A program made the position numbers and the translations under genes. The notes below the pieces were generated by a model. The model was given only the letters and a program-made list of their open reading frames with translations. It had not been told where the DNA came from and ran no database searches. 64,000 bases of DNA from Pleurotus ostreatus/Saccharomyces cerevisiae fusant (lineage: Eukaryota; Opisthokonta): assembly GCA_024196135.1 (NCBI GenBank), contig JAMQCK010000016.1, forward strand, positions 62,001 through 126,000. The letters run 5' to 3'. Positions 43,449-55,280 of this stretch are shown one piece after another. The number at the start of each line of letters is the position of its first letter. Within the stretch, counting starts at the first letter, position 1.

Positions 43449-45842
43449 ATGCCTTCCGAAGGAGACTCCTTCCTTCCACGCATTCAGTCCGTTTTCTACG
43501 CCGTCTTCGACGTTCAGAAGGGTCCAAAAATCGTATACCAAGTACCCGAGGGCCTCATTGCAACAAGTGGTCCCTCAAACCCTGCGCTAGGTGCTGTATA
43601 CCCTTCCGCGCCGCCAACACCCTCCATCGAGACACCTCCCTCTGCCCAAACGCCCAGCGCTGCCTCACGGAACTCGAGCATATCTCTGGTATCACCTGTC
43701 GACTACCAGCGACCAAACTCGCGTAATCTCAATTCTCCATCTCACAAGCAGCGCTCTGGCTCTTCAAACCGGGTACTGTTTAACTTCGACGACATCTCGA
43801 AGTATGTGATCCCGCCTAGTCCGCTTTGCGGGAGGCTGGTTACGTGCGCGACGAAGCACTACCGGATTGTGGGGCATCCGGTAGCGCTAGAGGGTGCGCA
43901 ATACGAGCGCAACTACCTTTACTATAATGTGTGCTTCGTCTTCGAGCGCTCGGCCGACGTCAGCTGCTACGAGCCTATCGTTCGCAAAGTAAATCGCGTA
44001 CTGACTTCGTGTGAGGTAAGGCCCATTTTTTCTCTGATGATGAAAATTTGACGACGTGCCCCTAGGAGGAGTCAAAGTACATATCGTGTCCGCCCACACC
44101 AGACGCCATGCAGGCGATCTTGGAACAGCTATTCGAAGACCTCAACTCGTATTCGGAGACAGCAATTCCCATCGACCACTTCAACTCGATCCAATTGAAG
44201 ATATTCCCCTTCTATCCGAATCCTCCGCCGGTGCACGGTAAACCTATTCTTGATTGTAGTGGCGTGTCTTACAGGTGGAACAGACTGGATGGTCCCCGTT
44301 GCTCTTATCAACTTGAAGAAAGCAGTTGAAGACGATTGGGATCTGACCATGGTGAAGGTAAGCGCACTCTTTTCCCCTGTCTCCGCCCGCATTGATCGTC
44401 ACTCGCAGATCTGCAAATTCATCGACGGCACGAACCATGTCAGCAGGATAGCGCATCTCGCTGACTGCGATCCTGCATTGACTCGTGAAGCTATATCGCA
44501 CCTCCTGTGAGCATCCGTCCTATCGCCACCGTCGTCCTTCTCATCTCCCGTATAGGTATTACCAGGTGATCATGACCATCGACATATTCCAGTTCTCCAA
44601 CGTGTATACCCTTCGTCGCAGTATTCAGTGGCTAGCGGAGGAGCCGCACGTCAAAGAGGAATGTGGTCCCTATGTTACGCGGCCAGGGCAAAGGATACCG
44701 GACTGGCCAAAGTTGCTGCACCTGTACTCGCGCTTCCGGTCTGGGAAGACGGTTCAGCAGTGGATGGAGGCATACGCCGTACATGAGCTCGGGATTGATG
44801 CTCGCCGCTTCACAAGCTTTGGTGTCATCAAGGTTAGCAAAGGCTTCAACACTTCTAATTAGAACGACTAGCTGACCACCCTACTCAGGGCTTCCTCCGC
44901 CGCGTCCACCGCTGGCCCGTCCTCCTTCCACCCCCCGCCCTCCACCACAACACGCCCGAAACGCCCATAACCCCCCTCGACGCCACCGCTACCACCCGCA
45001 AGCGCGTCGCCAGCCTCTCCTCCCTCAGCCAGTACCCCGTCTTCTCCCCCGACGCCACGCCGACCCTCCCGCCCGCTGCGCACCAAGCCCAGCTCCTCTT
45101 CCGGGGTAACCTCTCATCGGGCGCGTACCACCCCGCGCCGAACCTGGGCACCAGCACCCCGCCGACGCACGCGACGCTGTCGGGCGCGACGACGCCGACG
45201 CTGGCCAGTCCTGCGGTGCCCGCTGTCGCGTCCCCGGTCCCGGCGGAGGCGAGCGCGGACGTACTAACCTATGCGTTCGATATGTATCGCGCGCGGCAGG
45301 CGTCGGCGGCGGAGCGGGCGTTGGAGCATTTGAGGAACAAGGACTCGGCGCAGACGAGGTGGAGCGCGCTGGCGGCGTCCGTGAGACGACCGGGGTCGCC
45401 GTTGATGTCGCTGCCGCCGCTAGGGGGCAGGGGACAGGAGAATGGTGGGAGAGGGCAGGAGCATGGGACGAGGGCACCTGGCCTCGAGTCGCGGCGGCAA
45501 TCCCTCATGGCGCAAGGACTCCCGCCGCCTTCACCCAACATCAAGATCAAGACGACTTCTGCCTCCCACCGGCAGCGCCAAGCTACCACTGGCGACTCCC
45601 GCTGGTCTAATCCAAATGATGTTCGCTGGTCCTCTAATGGCGACCCCCGCTGGGCCCCCACCAGCGACCCCAAACACTGCCCACCCGAGCTCATCCCCCT
45701 CCTCGACGGCGAGCACCACACGGACGAGCTGAGCGTGCGCTTCGAGGCCGGGTGGCCGCTGCTGCAGCAGTGGTTGGCCGTGGCGGGCGGAGGGACAGGG
45801 GAGGATGGGGATTTTGGGAGGGTTTGTGTGATTTATCGGTAG
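43449..45842 (+). CDS. NPR2: Nitrogen permease regulator 2, SEACIT/GATOR1 subunit
   Basis: Part of the Npr2-Npr3-Iml1 complex that restrains TORC1 when amino acids are scarce, at the vacuole/lysosome. The N-terminal longin-like domain starts LPRIQSVFYAVFDVQKGPKI with the family's FNFDDISKYVIP, GRLVTCATKHYRIVGHPV, RNYLYYNVCFVFE, and IPIDHFNSIQLKIFPFYPNP. Further exons give WMVPVALINLKKAVEDDWDL, LADCDPALTREAISHLLYY and MTIDIFQFSNVYTL. The C-terminal part contains WPKLLHLYSRFRSGKTVQQW and a long Ser/Pro/Ala/Gly-rich insert before the end LQQWLAVAGGG. About six short introns, all standard. The low-complexity insertion near the C-terminus is longer than in yeast. Confidence 0.93.
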
Positions 45843-45989
45843 AGCAGGCTTTGGTCAGAATTGGACTGAGCTTCCGAAGCTTACGACAATGATGGAGGAG
45901 CGCGGTCTGCTGTTGTATGATTGTACATTGTGCATTCGGTTAGTATGAAGATGATACAGCGATAGCGGAAGCAAGGAAAAGTCTACGAC

Positions 45990-46115
45990 GCGCCAGTAAC
46001 CCCTCTACGAAGTGCCAGTGGCCCTTCACGAAGCGTAAGCACTCCCCCGTGTACTGTGGATGTAATGGACCCCTCATGTACTCTGGAAGTAATCGACCCC
46101 TCATGAGGTGTAAGT
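45990..46115. repeat. Degenerate ~25-base repeats overlapping the UBA3 stop codon
   Basis: Four to five imperfect units with the core CCCCTCATG(T/A)... GTAAG/GGAAGTAAT. The right-most unit includes the last codons and stop of UBA3; the others lie just beyond it in the 3' flank. Confidence 0.5.
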
Positions 46116-47861
46116 GATCCTCAACGTCAAATCGAACGGCAGCGAGCTCGCCGTCACCGTGATCTGGTCCCCATTCTGCACCAAATCCGACAGCTTCTTC
46201 TCCAGATTCGGCCTTGTCGCCTCCTCCAACTGTGGCGGCGCCTGCAGGTAGATCTTCGTCGTCGCGGTCGATAGGGAGGGTTTCTTGATCTGGCTGTGGG
46301 TGTCGAGGTGTTGTCAGAAAGACTGTAACATCAACGTCGTGAGAGATATCACTCACACATCCTGCCTCTCCACCAACATCTCGATCAACTTCTCCACCGT
46401 CATCTCCCTGTTCACGCTAATGTCCAGCGACTCGCCGCCGCACACGGGGCACTCGGGCCGCCGGGTGTGCTCGAAGGTGTAGGAGTAGACGCCGTCGGTG
46501 CCGATGAGCATGAAGTAGTTGTTGAGGTAGGCGGCGGAGGAGGTGGCGATTTTGAAGGCTTCGTTGCAGCAGGCGGCTGGGAAGAAGGGTGGGTTAGTGG
46601 GTTGTTTGGTGGGTGATTCAGTGGATAGTTCGCTGAGTGACAGTCGGATGGGTAAAGCAGATGAGGGCACGGCAGATGTAAGAGAAGGAGCTGAAGGAGG
46701 AAGGGTAGAAGTGGAAGCGAGGCCTCACCGGCAATGATAGCGTTCGTCGATGCGATGGCGGGGATGATGTTCTTCACGACACCCTGAGTGAGCGACCAGG
46801 TGACGCCCTCGATCTTGAACTCCTTCGCGCGCGCCGCAGCAACGGAGTACAGCCAGCCGATGTGCTCAGGGTCGTCCGTGTCGAGCTTCTTGTCTGTGCG
46901 TCCCATGTTAGCAGCCTGTTGCAGTCGATCAGATCTATACACTTGCCACCGTGCACGCGTGGCCACTCGAGCACGGAAGCCCATTCTATGCAGTGCTCGG
47001 GCAGACGGGGCGTGTTCGCGATGGTGCAGATGGGGAAAGCGGTAGGTCGGTTGAGCATGTCGAGCGAGCACTCGTAGCAAGAGGTGATCGTGGGCAGGAT
47101 CACACGCGCCTGGCCCTTGAAGCCTGCGCGGACCGTTAGCGCGCTTTGTTGACATCACAGGGAGTACCACACACCCTCAGTTCCACCGTCAATCAATGGC
47201 TTCAGGCTCTCCGGGTTCTCTGGGTCGACGAGGTTGACGAGGGTGGCATTGATCCAGCGGCGCGCTTCGACGGAGTCGAGACCGCAAATGACGAGGTTAA
47301 ACTGCATGTAGTAGTCGTCGTCCTTGTCTTGGATCTTGCCAAAGTAGCTAAGGGTGTGTAAGTGGGGCGTAGGGATGCAGTGAGACGCGACGTACGGCGT
47401 GACCACACATCCCGGGACGCGCTTCATGATGAACTCGGCCGCGACCGTCGCTTTGGGCTTCCCTACGTCTTTGGGGCTACCCTTCGTGTCAGATGGGTAC
47501 TTCCCCGTAGCCACTCGTTCACTCACCGAAACAAGAACTGCCTGTTCAGGTTCGATATATCGATCGTGTCCATGTCAATGACATGGATGTCCTTGAAGCC
47601 CGTGAGCGCCAGGTTCGCGAGGATCTCGCATCCCAGCCCGCCCGCGCCAATGACCAAGATCTTCGCCTTCGTCCGCAAAAAGTCCTTCACCTGTACCCGC
47701 GCTCATCAGTTCCCTCTATCACTCGCGCCTGTTTAAGCGCCGCTCACCCCCTCGCCCGCCATAAAGTCCGGATCCGTCCTGGGGCCCGGCTTGTCGAGGA
47801 TCTGGTCGACATGGTAGTAGCGCCCGGGCCAGTCTGCTGCGGTCGCGGTCTCGACAGACAT
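46101..47861 (-). CDS. UBA3: NEDD8-activating enzyme E1 catalytic subunit
   Basis: Activates NEDD8/Rub1 together with Ula1 for transfer to Ubc12 and cullins. The start at 47861 gives [20 protein letters not shown]. The ATP-binding Rossmann motif [19 protein letters not shown] and [17 protein letters not shown] follow, then [31 protein letters not shown], and the catalytic cysteine in [17 protein letters not shown]. Zinc-binding Cys pairs appear in SCYEC and CPVCGG. The C-terminal ubiquitin-fold domain ends [14 protein letters not shown]. At least eight introns. UBA3 shares a 167-base bidirectional promoter with RCL1. Cullin neddylation is what activates SCF ligases, the complexes in which the F-box proteins of this window would work. 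Confidence 0.95.
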
Positions 47862-48028
47862 GTTGTAGATGAGTATACGGTGGTGGGGGGAGGACAAGAG
47901 GCACGTTGTTGATGCCTGTGTGTCAGCGCGCGACGAGGCCATCTCGGCGCCGCGGCCCGCGCTCCCGGAAGGCCGATCGCGTTTCTCACGTGAGCGCCCA
48001 TATTTTGCCTTCCCCCGCATCCCCTACA

Positions 48029-49478
48029 ATGGCGGCCGGTGCGCTCGTGCAGTTCTCCGGACATCAGTACCTGCGACAGCGCTTGGTGCTGTCGATACTA
48101 AGCGGGAAGCCCGTCAAGATCGACAAGATACGGCCGGAGGACAAGAACCCAGGTTTACGAGGTCAGTACAGTGCGATCTATTGTTCCCCTTCCGGCTGGC
48201 TAACGATGGGGACGGGCAGACTACGAGATCAGCCTCCTCCGACTGTTGGAGAAGCTCACCAATGGTACTGTCATTGAGATCTCCGTAACTGGTGAGTGCA
48301 AGTGCTTCGTACGTCCTGCACATCGCTCACAGCGCCCCACGAAGCATAGGCACGGCCATCCTCCTCAAACCAGGCATCATCGCCGGCGGCCCCCTCACGC
48401 ATGACTGCCCCCTCTCACAGGCCGTTGGTTACTTCCTCGAACCCGTCATCATGCTTGCACCCTTCGCCAAGAAGCCTGTGCAGCTTACCCTTCGCGGTGT
48501 TACCACTGATGGGCGGAATTTGTCTGTCGATATCCTCCGCACCGTCACTCTTCCGCATCTGCAACTATTCGGTGTATCCGATGGCGTGGAGCTCAGGATA
48601 AAGAAGAGGGGAGCGCCGCCAGCAGGTGGTGGGGAAGTACAGTTCCTGTGCCCGGTGGTGAAGCAGGTCAAGACGTTGAACTTCGTGGATCCGGGAAAGA
48701 TCAAGAGGATACGAGGGGTGGCGTACGTCTCTCATCTTCATTCAATGTCCTTATAACTCACCTTTCCCCAGCCATGCCGTCCGCGTCAGCCCTCAGTTCT
48801 CAAACCGCATGATCGAGGCCTCACGATCCATCCTCAACCGCTACATCCCCGACATCTACATCTACTCCGACGTATACAAGGGTGATGATAGTGGAAAGTG
48901 AGCTCTCATCTCCTTCCTCTCCCCCTTCCCCCCTCCCTCCCTCATTCCCCCTCTCCCTTCCCCACGCCTGTCCCCGCCCTCCCCTCCCGAACCGACTGAC
49001 CCCCCACTCCCAGATCCCCCGGCTACGCCCTCTCCATCCTCGCCGAATCCACCACCGGCGCCCTCCACTCCGCCGAGGCCGTCTCCCAGCCCGGCGTCGC
49101 GCCCGAAGATATCGCATTGCAGGCCACCCGCGCCCTCCTCTCCGAGCTCGAGAGCGGCGGGTGCGTCGACCGGCGGCATCAATGTCTGGTGCTGTCGATG
49201 ATGGTGCTGGGGAGCGAGGATGTGGGGAGGTGTAGGATGGGGGAGCCGACGGTGCAGACGTGAGTGGACTGTTTCTTTTTACGGCTTATGTGCAGGGTGG
49301 CCCAGGAAGTACGGTACTGACGGGCCTTTGCAGCATCCAATTCCTCCGCGACGTGCGCCAGTTCTTTGGCACATCATTCAAAATCGCACCAGCGGAGCCC
49401 GAAGACCCGGAGTGCAAGCAGCTGGTATACTCATGCTATGGTACCGGATACATCAATGCGAACAGGACATTAGCATGA
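48029..49478 (+). CDS. RCL1: RNA 3'-terminal phosphate cyclase-like protein Rcl1
   Basis: Nucleolar SSU processome factor for 18S rRNA maturation (pre-rRNA cleavage at A0-A1-A2 with Bms1); it lacks cyclase activity. Start MAAGALVQFSGHQYLRQRLV matches the family opening. Conserved segments: DYEISLLRLLEKLTNGT, KPGIIAGGPLTHDCPLSQAV, GYFLEPVIMLAPFAKKPV, LRGVTTDGRNLSVD, DGVELRIKKRGAPPAGGGEV, FSNRMIEASRSILNRYIPD, CVDRRHQCLVLSMMVLGSED and IQFLRDVRQFFGTSFKI. Six short introns. The catalytic His of true cyclases is not expected in this group. Divergent from UBA3. Confidence 0.95.
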
Positions 49479-49703
49479 GCGTGCTCTCCTTCCGCTTCCT
49501 GTCTTGTATTTCAATCCCTCGTCTCCATTGCATTACATCTATTCCGCGTTCTACAGGCCCATTGGTAGTATACATGTATCTGGTACATACACCCATGCGA
49601 ATTACAGTAGGTATAAAAATTGTGTGTGTGCTTGGTATCGACTCGGATTGGGGAGGATGATTTTGGAGGGATGTGCTATCGGCTGGTAGGTATCGCCAAG
49701 GCT

Positions 49704-50606
49704 CTAACGCCTTCCGCGCAACAGGAAGACGGCGGCGGAGCATGCGATACCTGCCACGAAAGCGAGACCGCAAGGTAGAATAGGCAGCGATCCGGAGGTC
49801 GGCGGCGTAGCAGAAGTGTCCGGTGCGGACTTCTTGTAGGTCTGCGTCCGCTTCACGCCTAGCTGAGCTGGCGTCGGCACCTCGTTCTTCTCCCATCCCT
49901 CATCGAGAAGACGCGTCATGGTTGCCTCGTCCAGGTGCATCAGGTCCTCCAGCTGCCACTGACTGCACAGGCTCGAGATCCACTTCATGCGCCTCCGCCC
50001 AAGCCCGCCGCCTACCCCCGGGGCGCGCTCGCGCAGCATCGCCCGCAACTGCCCGACCTTCTCAATCGCCACGCCCTCGCACCCCGTGAGCGAGTCACGG
50101 ATGCGTTCCTTTATGAGCGCCGCGAGCTTCGGTCCATTCCCGTTCGTCGAGATCATGATCTGCAGCGGGCCGTCGCGCACCTGCGCGCCGAAGTAGAAGT
50201 CGCAGAGGTCGGGGATGTCCGCGGCGTTCACGGGGATGCGCGCCTTGCGGCAGAGCTCGACGATCTCACGGCTTTTGGAGACATCGTCGATCGCGGTGAG
50301 GACCATGTCCATGCGGTGCAGCTCGGCGGGGCCGGTGAAGCGGCGGTCGTAGTGTGTGACGCGGTGCGGATGGGCGTCAACAAGTTGCTGCGTACGCGCG
50401 CAGACGCCCTTGGCGGGCGAGAGGACGGTGATGTTGGCATCGGTGGGGAGGAGGGAGTCGATGCGCTGGGATGCGACCTCCCCGCCGCCGACGATGAGCA
50501 CGTTCTTGTCCTTGAGCTGCCAGGCGATGAGCAGCGAGCCGCCCTGAGCGGGGGGCTGCTCGCTCTCCTGACGCTCGGACATGTTCCGCGGCTGTACTTG
50601 GACCAT
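49704..50606 (-). CDS. MET8: Bifunctional precorrin-2 dehydrogenase/sirohydrochlorin ferrochelatase with C-terminal membrane helix
   Basis: Makes siroheme, the cofactor of sulfite reductase (and of nitrite reductase), by NAD-dependent oxidation of precorrin-2 and iron insertion. Predicted 300 residues in one exon. The NAD site is KDKNVLIVGGGEVASQRIDS; PVNAADIPDLCDFYFGA and MISTNGNGPKLAALIKERIR are family signatures, with the active-site Asp in NAADIPDLCDF. The C-terminus adds a linker and one hydrophobic helix (GLAFVAGIACSAAVFLLRGRR), which looks like a tail anchor; yeast Met8 does not have this. Start MVQVQPRN chosen; an in-frame ATG eight codons later is possible. A long open frame extends upstream of the start, through the promoter and into the divergent SLT11 gene, but is not coding. 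Confidence 0.9.
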   Translation of the reverse strand: MVQVQPRNMSERQESEQPPAQGGSLLIAWQLKDKNVLIVGGGEVASQRIDSLLPTDANITVLSPAKGVCARTQQLVDAHPHRVTHYDRRFTGPAELHRMDMVLTAIDDVSKSREIVELCRKARIPVNAADIPDLCDFYFGAQVRDGPLQIMISTNGNGPKLAALIKERIRDSLTGCEGVAIEKVGQLRAMLRERAPGVGGGLGRRRMKWISSLCSQWQLEDLMHLDEATMTRLLDEGWEKNEVPTPAQLGVKRTQTYKKSAPDTSATPPTSGSLPILPCGLAFVAGIACSAAVFLLRGRR

Positions 50607-50780
50607 GGCGCAGTGGGTGACGGGCGGAAGCAGGACGCGGCGCGGTCTGTTTGGCGTTGTGGATGCCGTGCGGGGGCGTGATGCGCTGATCTGATGGCGC
50701 GCACGTGTGCGATTGATGAGTTTGATGGCGCGCTTTGTCATCCCCGTGCGCGTCCCCGTTTGTCCATCCCGTCCATCATC

Positions 50781-51960
50781 ATGCCGAAAGCTGACCTGAA
50801 CAAGGCGGGCTGGGAGCAGTCCGCGTTCCCCATCCTCTGCGAGACATGCCTCGGCGACAACCCATTTGTACGCATGAGCAAGCAGGAGTACGGCCGCTCG
50901 TGCGGGACGTGCGCGCGCCCCTTCACCGTCTTCCGCTGGAATCCCGGCACGGGCATGCGCTTCAAGACCACCGTCATCTGCCAGACGTGTGCGAAGGTCA
51001 AGAACGTATGCCAGACATGCCTGCTCGATCTCGAGTACGGGCTCCCCACTCAGGTCCGCGATACGGCGCTCGGCGTGGTGAACGATGCGCCCACGAGTGA
51101 TATCAACCGTGAGTACTACGCCCAAAATATGGAGGCCAAGGTGCGTCCCCTCTTCTCCTCAGCGAGGGCCCTCTTAAACTTCCCCACAGATGGCTGACAA
51201 CCAATCCGCCGTGAACACTGTTCGCACCTCGTCCGCCGGGAAGGAGATGCTCAAACAGCTCGCGCGCACCGACCCCTACTACAAGCGCAACCGTCCACAT
51301 ATCTGCTCCTTCTTCGTCAAGGGGGAGTGCAAGCGCGGGAAGGAGTGTCCCTACCGACATGAGATGCCCGTGCAGAACGAGCTGTCGAATCAGAAGCTGC
51401 AGGACCGCTACCACGGCGTGAACGACCCGGTGGCGAAGAAAATCATGAGGCAGCATGCGGAGGCGCAGGGCTTGAAGCCGCCAGATGACGAGACTATTGT
51501 GCGTCTCGCTTGTTGTAACTAGGGTGCAGCGACTAATGTTCGTGTCATAGACGTCCCTCTTCGTCTCCTCCCTGCCGGCTAACTCCACGGAGGCCAGCGT
51601 ACGCAACCGCGTCATTCAAACCCTCCCCTCTATCCCACCCGAAAGAATACGATCCGTCGTTTATGTCGAGAAGTCGAGGTACGTGCTCTACTTCCTGCCG
51701 TGGCCCTCCTTTTCGCATTCGTACTTCCAATCTCATTGTTGACGGCTTTGAATTTCATTGCTGACTTCGCTCCCCTCCGCAGATGCGCCTTCATCAACTT
51801 CAAGGACCGTCAAGCAGCCGAGACCGCCGCCGCTGCCTGGTCTAACGGCCTCGACTTTGACGATGGCACCCGCGCGTCGGTCAAGTGGGGGCGGAGTAGG
51901 CCAAAGAAGGACGCGGCGACGGGGGCACCAATAGCTCCGGCGGTGACTGCAGCTTCGTAG
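50781..51960 (+). CDS. SLT11: Pre-mRNA-splicing factor Slt11/Ecm2 (RBM22, Cwf5)
   Basis: Spliceosome protein of the Prp19-related complex that contacts U6 and U2 snRNA near the active site. Start [20 protein letters not shown]. The N-terminal zinc-binding region has [45 protein letters not shown] finger follows, [19 protein letters not shown], then an RRM with RNP2 LFVSSL and RNP1 CAFINFKD, and a basic end. Four exons with introns near 51141-51189, 51499-51550 and 51678-51781. Divergent from MET8 with 174 bases between start codons. Confidence 0.95.
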
Positions 51961-53694
51961 AGCGGCTGCAGTTTGTGCTTGTTCTGCGGTGTAGAGGACG
52001 TGTTGATGTACGTGATCATTTGTGTATCTTATTGTCGAGAGGCCACGGGTTCGCCTACGTTGCTGGAAATCACTTCCTTGGCATTGCCCGCCTCTTCCAT
52101 CTTGGGGCGCTTCATAACCTGTGTACCCACCATCCGGCGACTTCCGCCTAGCTTCGCGCTTGTCGTCTTCGGCGTTCAGGCATCCCACACGCTTTGAGCT
52201 TGCTATTCTCGACGCTGTCATGGAGGTCATACGTATACTCTTGCCTTCCTTGTCGGACCTTTAGTGCGTCCGACGCCCCAGAGCGTCAGCGTGCTAACAA
52301 TGCGACACTGCCAATTCTTATTGCTTGTTAGACTTAGACCATGCATGCGCTTATAGGTACTGAACATTGCAGGTGAGCATGAGGGCATGAAGTATGTTGT
52401 CCGTCAGCCGAGATGAAGTACGGTCTCGCGCGGAGGACGGTGCGATAACTTCAAGGCCACAATTCATCCCGAAAACTGTGTGGAGGGCTGGGTCTATGGT
52501 AAGTCCAAGGGAGGTTGCTCAAATCGAGGCGCAGTGCAGCCTGCGGTAGTGGTAGTCTTCGTTGTCGTGGTATGAGACGACGTTCTAACTTCTCTCGTTA
52601 CGCCACAAAAGGAAGGGTTTGACACGTGATGTCGAAAGTCGAACATGTCACGCAGTCACATTGCTCGAACCCAAACTGCCTTGTGCCCGTTGGCGCCACG
52701 ACCATAGCGAACAGACTTTCGAGCTCCGACTTGGTGCTGTCCCATGCAAGAGGTCTTCATTGACCTACAGTCTATGACGGCTCGGAAGATATTCCGCCTT
52801 CATGACCTCAGGTAGACGGTGAGCAGCGGGACACGGAGTGCCGTGCCTGTGAGTCTGCGTGGGTACCGTGCAAGCCAAAACAACGTTGGTGAGCGTTGGT
52901 GATGCCTGAGTTAGGCCTCATCTCCGGCGCTCATAGCACTTTTCCCCAAGCACATGCACATGGGCCACCGCCAGCCTATCGTATACGATGCGTACTTCGG
53001 CGTGCCCGTCAACCCCGCGTGTATGCATAGACTTCATCACCCCCATCTCCGCCCCCATACGTACGCAGTCGCCGGTTATCAAGCTGTCTACCCCTTTCCC
53101 GATGGCGCTAAGGCTGTCAGAAATTATGATCTCGGCCTCTTACGATTGTGGCACCGGTGGCACTGGCATGCTCGGTGTCTAACAGCCAGGACGTAGCTTT
53201 CTTTTCTCCTTTCGGACAACAAGGACCTACGCAGGGTCCACGCCTGTCCACGCCCGACTGCGACGGATGTGTTGCAGCATGGTTGCGCTCGCTTCGCAAA
53301 TGCTCCGCACTTCGTTGAATACTGGCTCGCCGCAGAGGTGTGTGAGGGCGAGAGATTCTTGCGGTCTTGCTGATTGACTACAAGTCGTAAGCCAATATAG
53401 ATAGACTGCAAAGGACTGGGCCTCCGCAGGCGTGCACCCGCATGTGCTGCTAGCTCCTCACAGGACTGACTCGCATCTCCGACATCATGGATAACCTTTT
53501 GTCTTCAAACCCCGTATGGAGGAGGCTCTATATGCGCCATTTATTCGAGGGTACAGTTAACGGGAACAAGGTAAGCGATACAACATGGACAAAAGCGTAA
53601 TCAGGGATCTAGGCATACAGAGGGAGACGGAGGTCAAGGGAAAATCTATAGAAACTGGAGGAAGAGTCGGAAGGACGACGGGGCTGAAGGCGAA
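51961..53694. other. 1.7 kb stretch with no gene seen
   Basis: Short frames only; none has a motif or consistent intron pattern. No tandem repeats or inverted repeats stood out. Confidence 0.5.
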
Positions 53695-54344
53695 TTACAT
53701 GCATCGGTGCAGGCGTACGACGACATCTTGCACTAGGCTAGCCCAGGCAAACGAACAAGCAAAATCCTGTAACATGAACGTCAGCGCTAGCGGAGGCCTC
53801 TGCATGAGAGTCGTGCGTACCCTCAACACGACGAGCTCGTGCGATGAGACGATCCTGGAACATTTGCTTCGTTCGCCCCGAGCGCAGGCTTTGAGCTCTG
53901 ACGTGAATGCCGGTGTATCCTTCGCTGACCGAGCCTCCGCTGGGGAAGTAGAGCGGCCCTGCATCTCCGCCACCTGCAGGAGACGAAGACGTCAGTCTCG
54001 CTGCCCCATATGTAACAAGAGGCAGATGAAGCGCTGTGACTCACGATGCTCGCGATCGTCAGGCCGGGCTGAACGCGCTTCATGGCGTGAGCATCCATGA
54101 GCTGAAGGAGCTTGCGCTGGGGCGACGTGAGCGACACATATTCGAGGAAGGGCGTTGGAGAACGTACGGCGGTCTCTGCATCCATATCTTCGCCCTCGGT
54201 GTATTTGGTTCGGTAGGGGTGGTACCTGCCCGTCGTCCGCGATCCGGTCTTCTTGTGGTGGCGAAGGGACCGGATAGGTCCACATAAGGTTGGCTGGTTA
54301 GCCGACGCGGCTTCAGATCGAACGGTGAGGCGTGTAGAGGTCAT
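53695..54344 (-). CDS. Doubtful small hypothetical gene
   Basis: Two clean intron signals are visible on the minus strand. The first, GTGAGT..TGCAG (~70 nt), ends an exon coding LLQLMDAHAMKRVQPGLTIASI; the second, GTACGC..TTACAG (54 nt), leads to a stop at 53695. Exon 2 would read VAEMQGRSTSPAEARSAKD. A start at 54344 (MTSTRLTV) keeps frame. Composition is only weakly protein-like and no family is recognised. It may be a real small gene or chance. Confidence 0.3.
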
Positions 54345-55280
54345 GACGAGGGCGTAGTCGTCGAAAAGGAATAAATCGGTGAAGCAGGGGGAAGAGGAAA
54401 GGCAAGGCGTACCTACCCACCATCGAAGCCCACCTTTAAACCCCATGGGACGCCTTGTACGGCAAGTACGCATTAGGGCATCGCTCCGAGCTTGTTCAGG
54501 TCATCGGGCAGATGCGGCTATGTGCGAGACACGCGTTACGCATTCAGTCCCTCCCCGCTTGCTGGTAGTCCATTAGGTAAGCTCGAGTCATTGGATGAGC
54601 CCGAGGGAAACATCAACGGTGGGTTCTCTGCGTTGCATGATCCCGCGGGTCTTTCCGCGCTTGCTTGCATAGTAGGCTCATACGGGGTGTGATCCTGTGC
54701 GTGCATATTGGGTGTCAGTGAAGCTCATAGGCAGCGACAATGAGTTCTCACCTTGCTGGGAAATACCCATTCGAAGGGGGATCGCCCCGTTTGAGTGTCT
54801 TGCAGCTGGAAAAGAGCGGGGCGCCGACAAGCTTTCGCCGTTGCAGCGTACCTAGTTTTCCAAGATGCGTGGCGAGAGGTGCCGGCAATTATGAAGGTAC
54901 GGATGACATCAAGAGCCGTTACATCGAGGTACTCAGGCCGCGCCAGAGCTATACTTATTTAGCCTGGCCCAGCCGTACAAGACGCTGTGAGTTGCCATAT
55001 ACAATCGGTTGAGGATGCTTGATGTTGACCGGGCGTCCCCGGTTACGTGTGTATTTCTAGCCTTTCCTGTGAGTAATCGACTGAGTAGCCGGACAATGTC
55101 GCCTGCACAAGGGAGGAAATACCGAGACGCACGGAAGTATGCATGATGCCTTCAGCAACAGATCTAGAGCCGAGCGAAGAGGTTACGATATACATATTGT
55201 TCGGTGTGCAAGAAGAGCCACGCCACGTGCAGTAGACCAAGTAGTATGTACACTCTGGTACCAAAGCAAGACCGCAGTCC
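54345..55280. other. Intergenic, nothing recognised
   Basis: About 940 bases. No gene-like frame, repeat or RNA signature seen. Confidence 0.5.

Noticed and set aside
49935..50681. Plus-strand open frame of 248 codons
   Set aside because: Antisense to MET8, whose family motifs are unambiguous.
50607..51125. Upstream 173-codon in-frame extension of MET8
   Set aside because: Overlaps the divergent promoter and the first exon of SLT11 on the other strand and has no MET8-like sequence.
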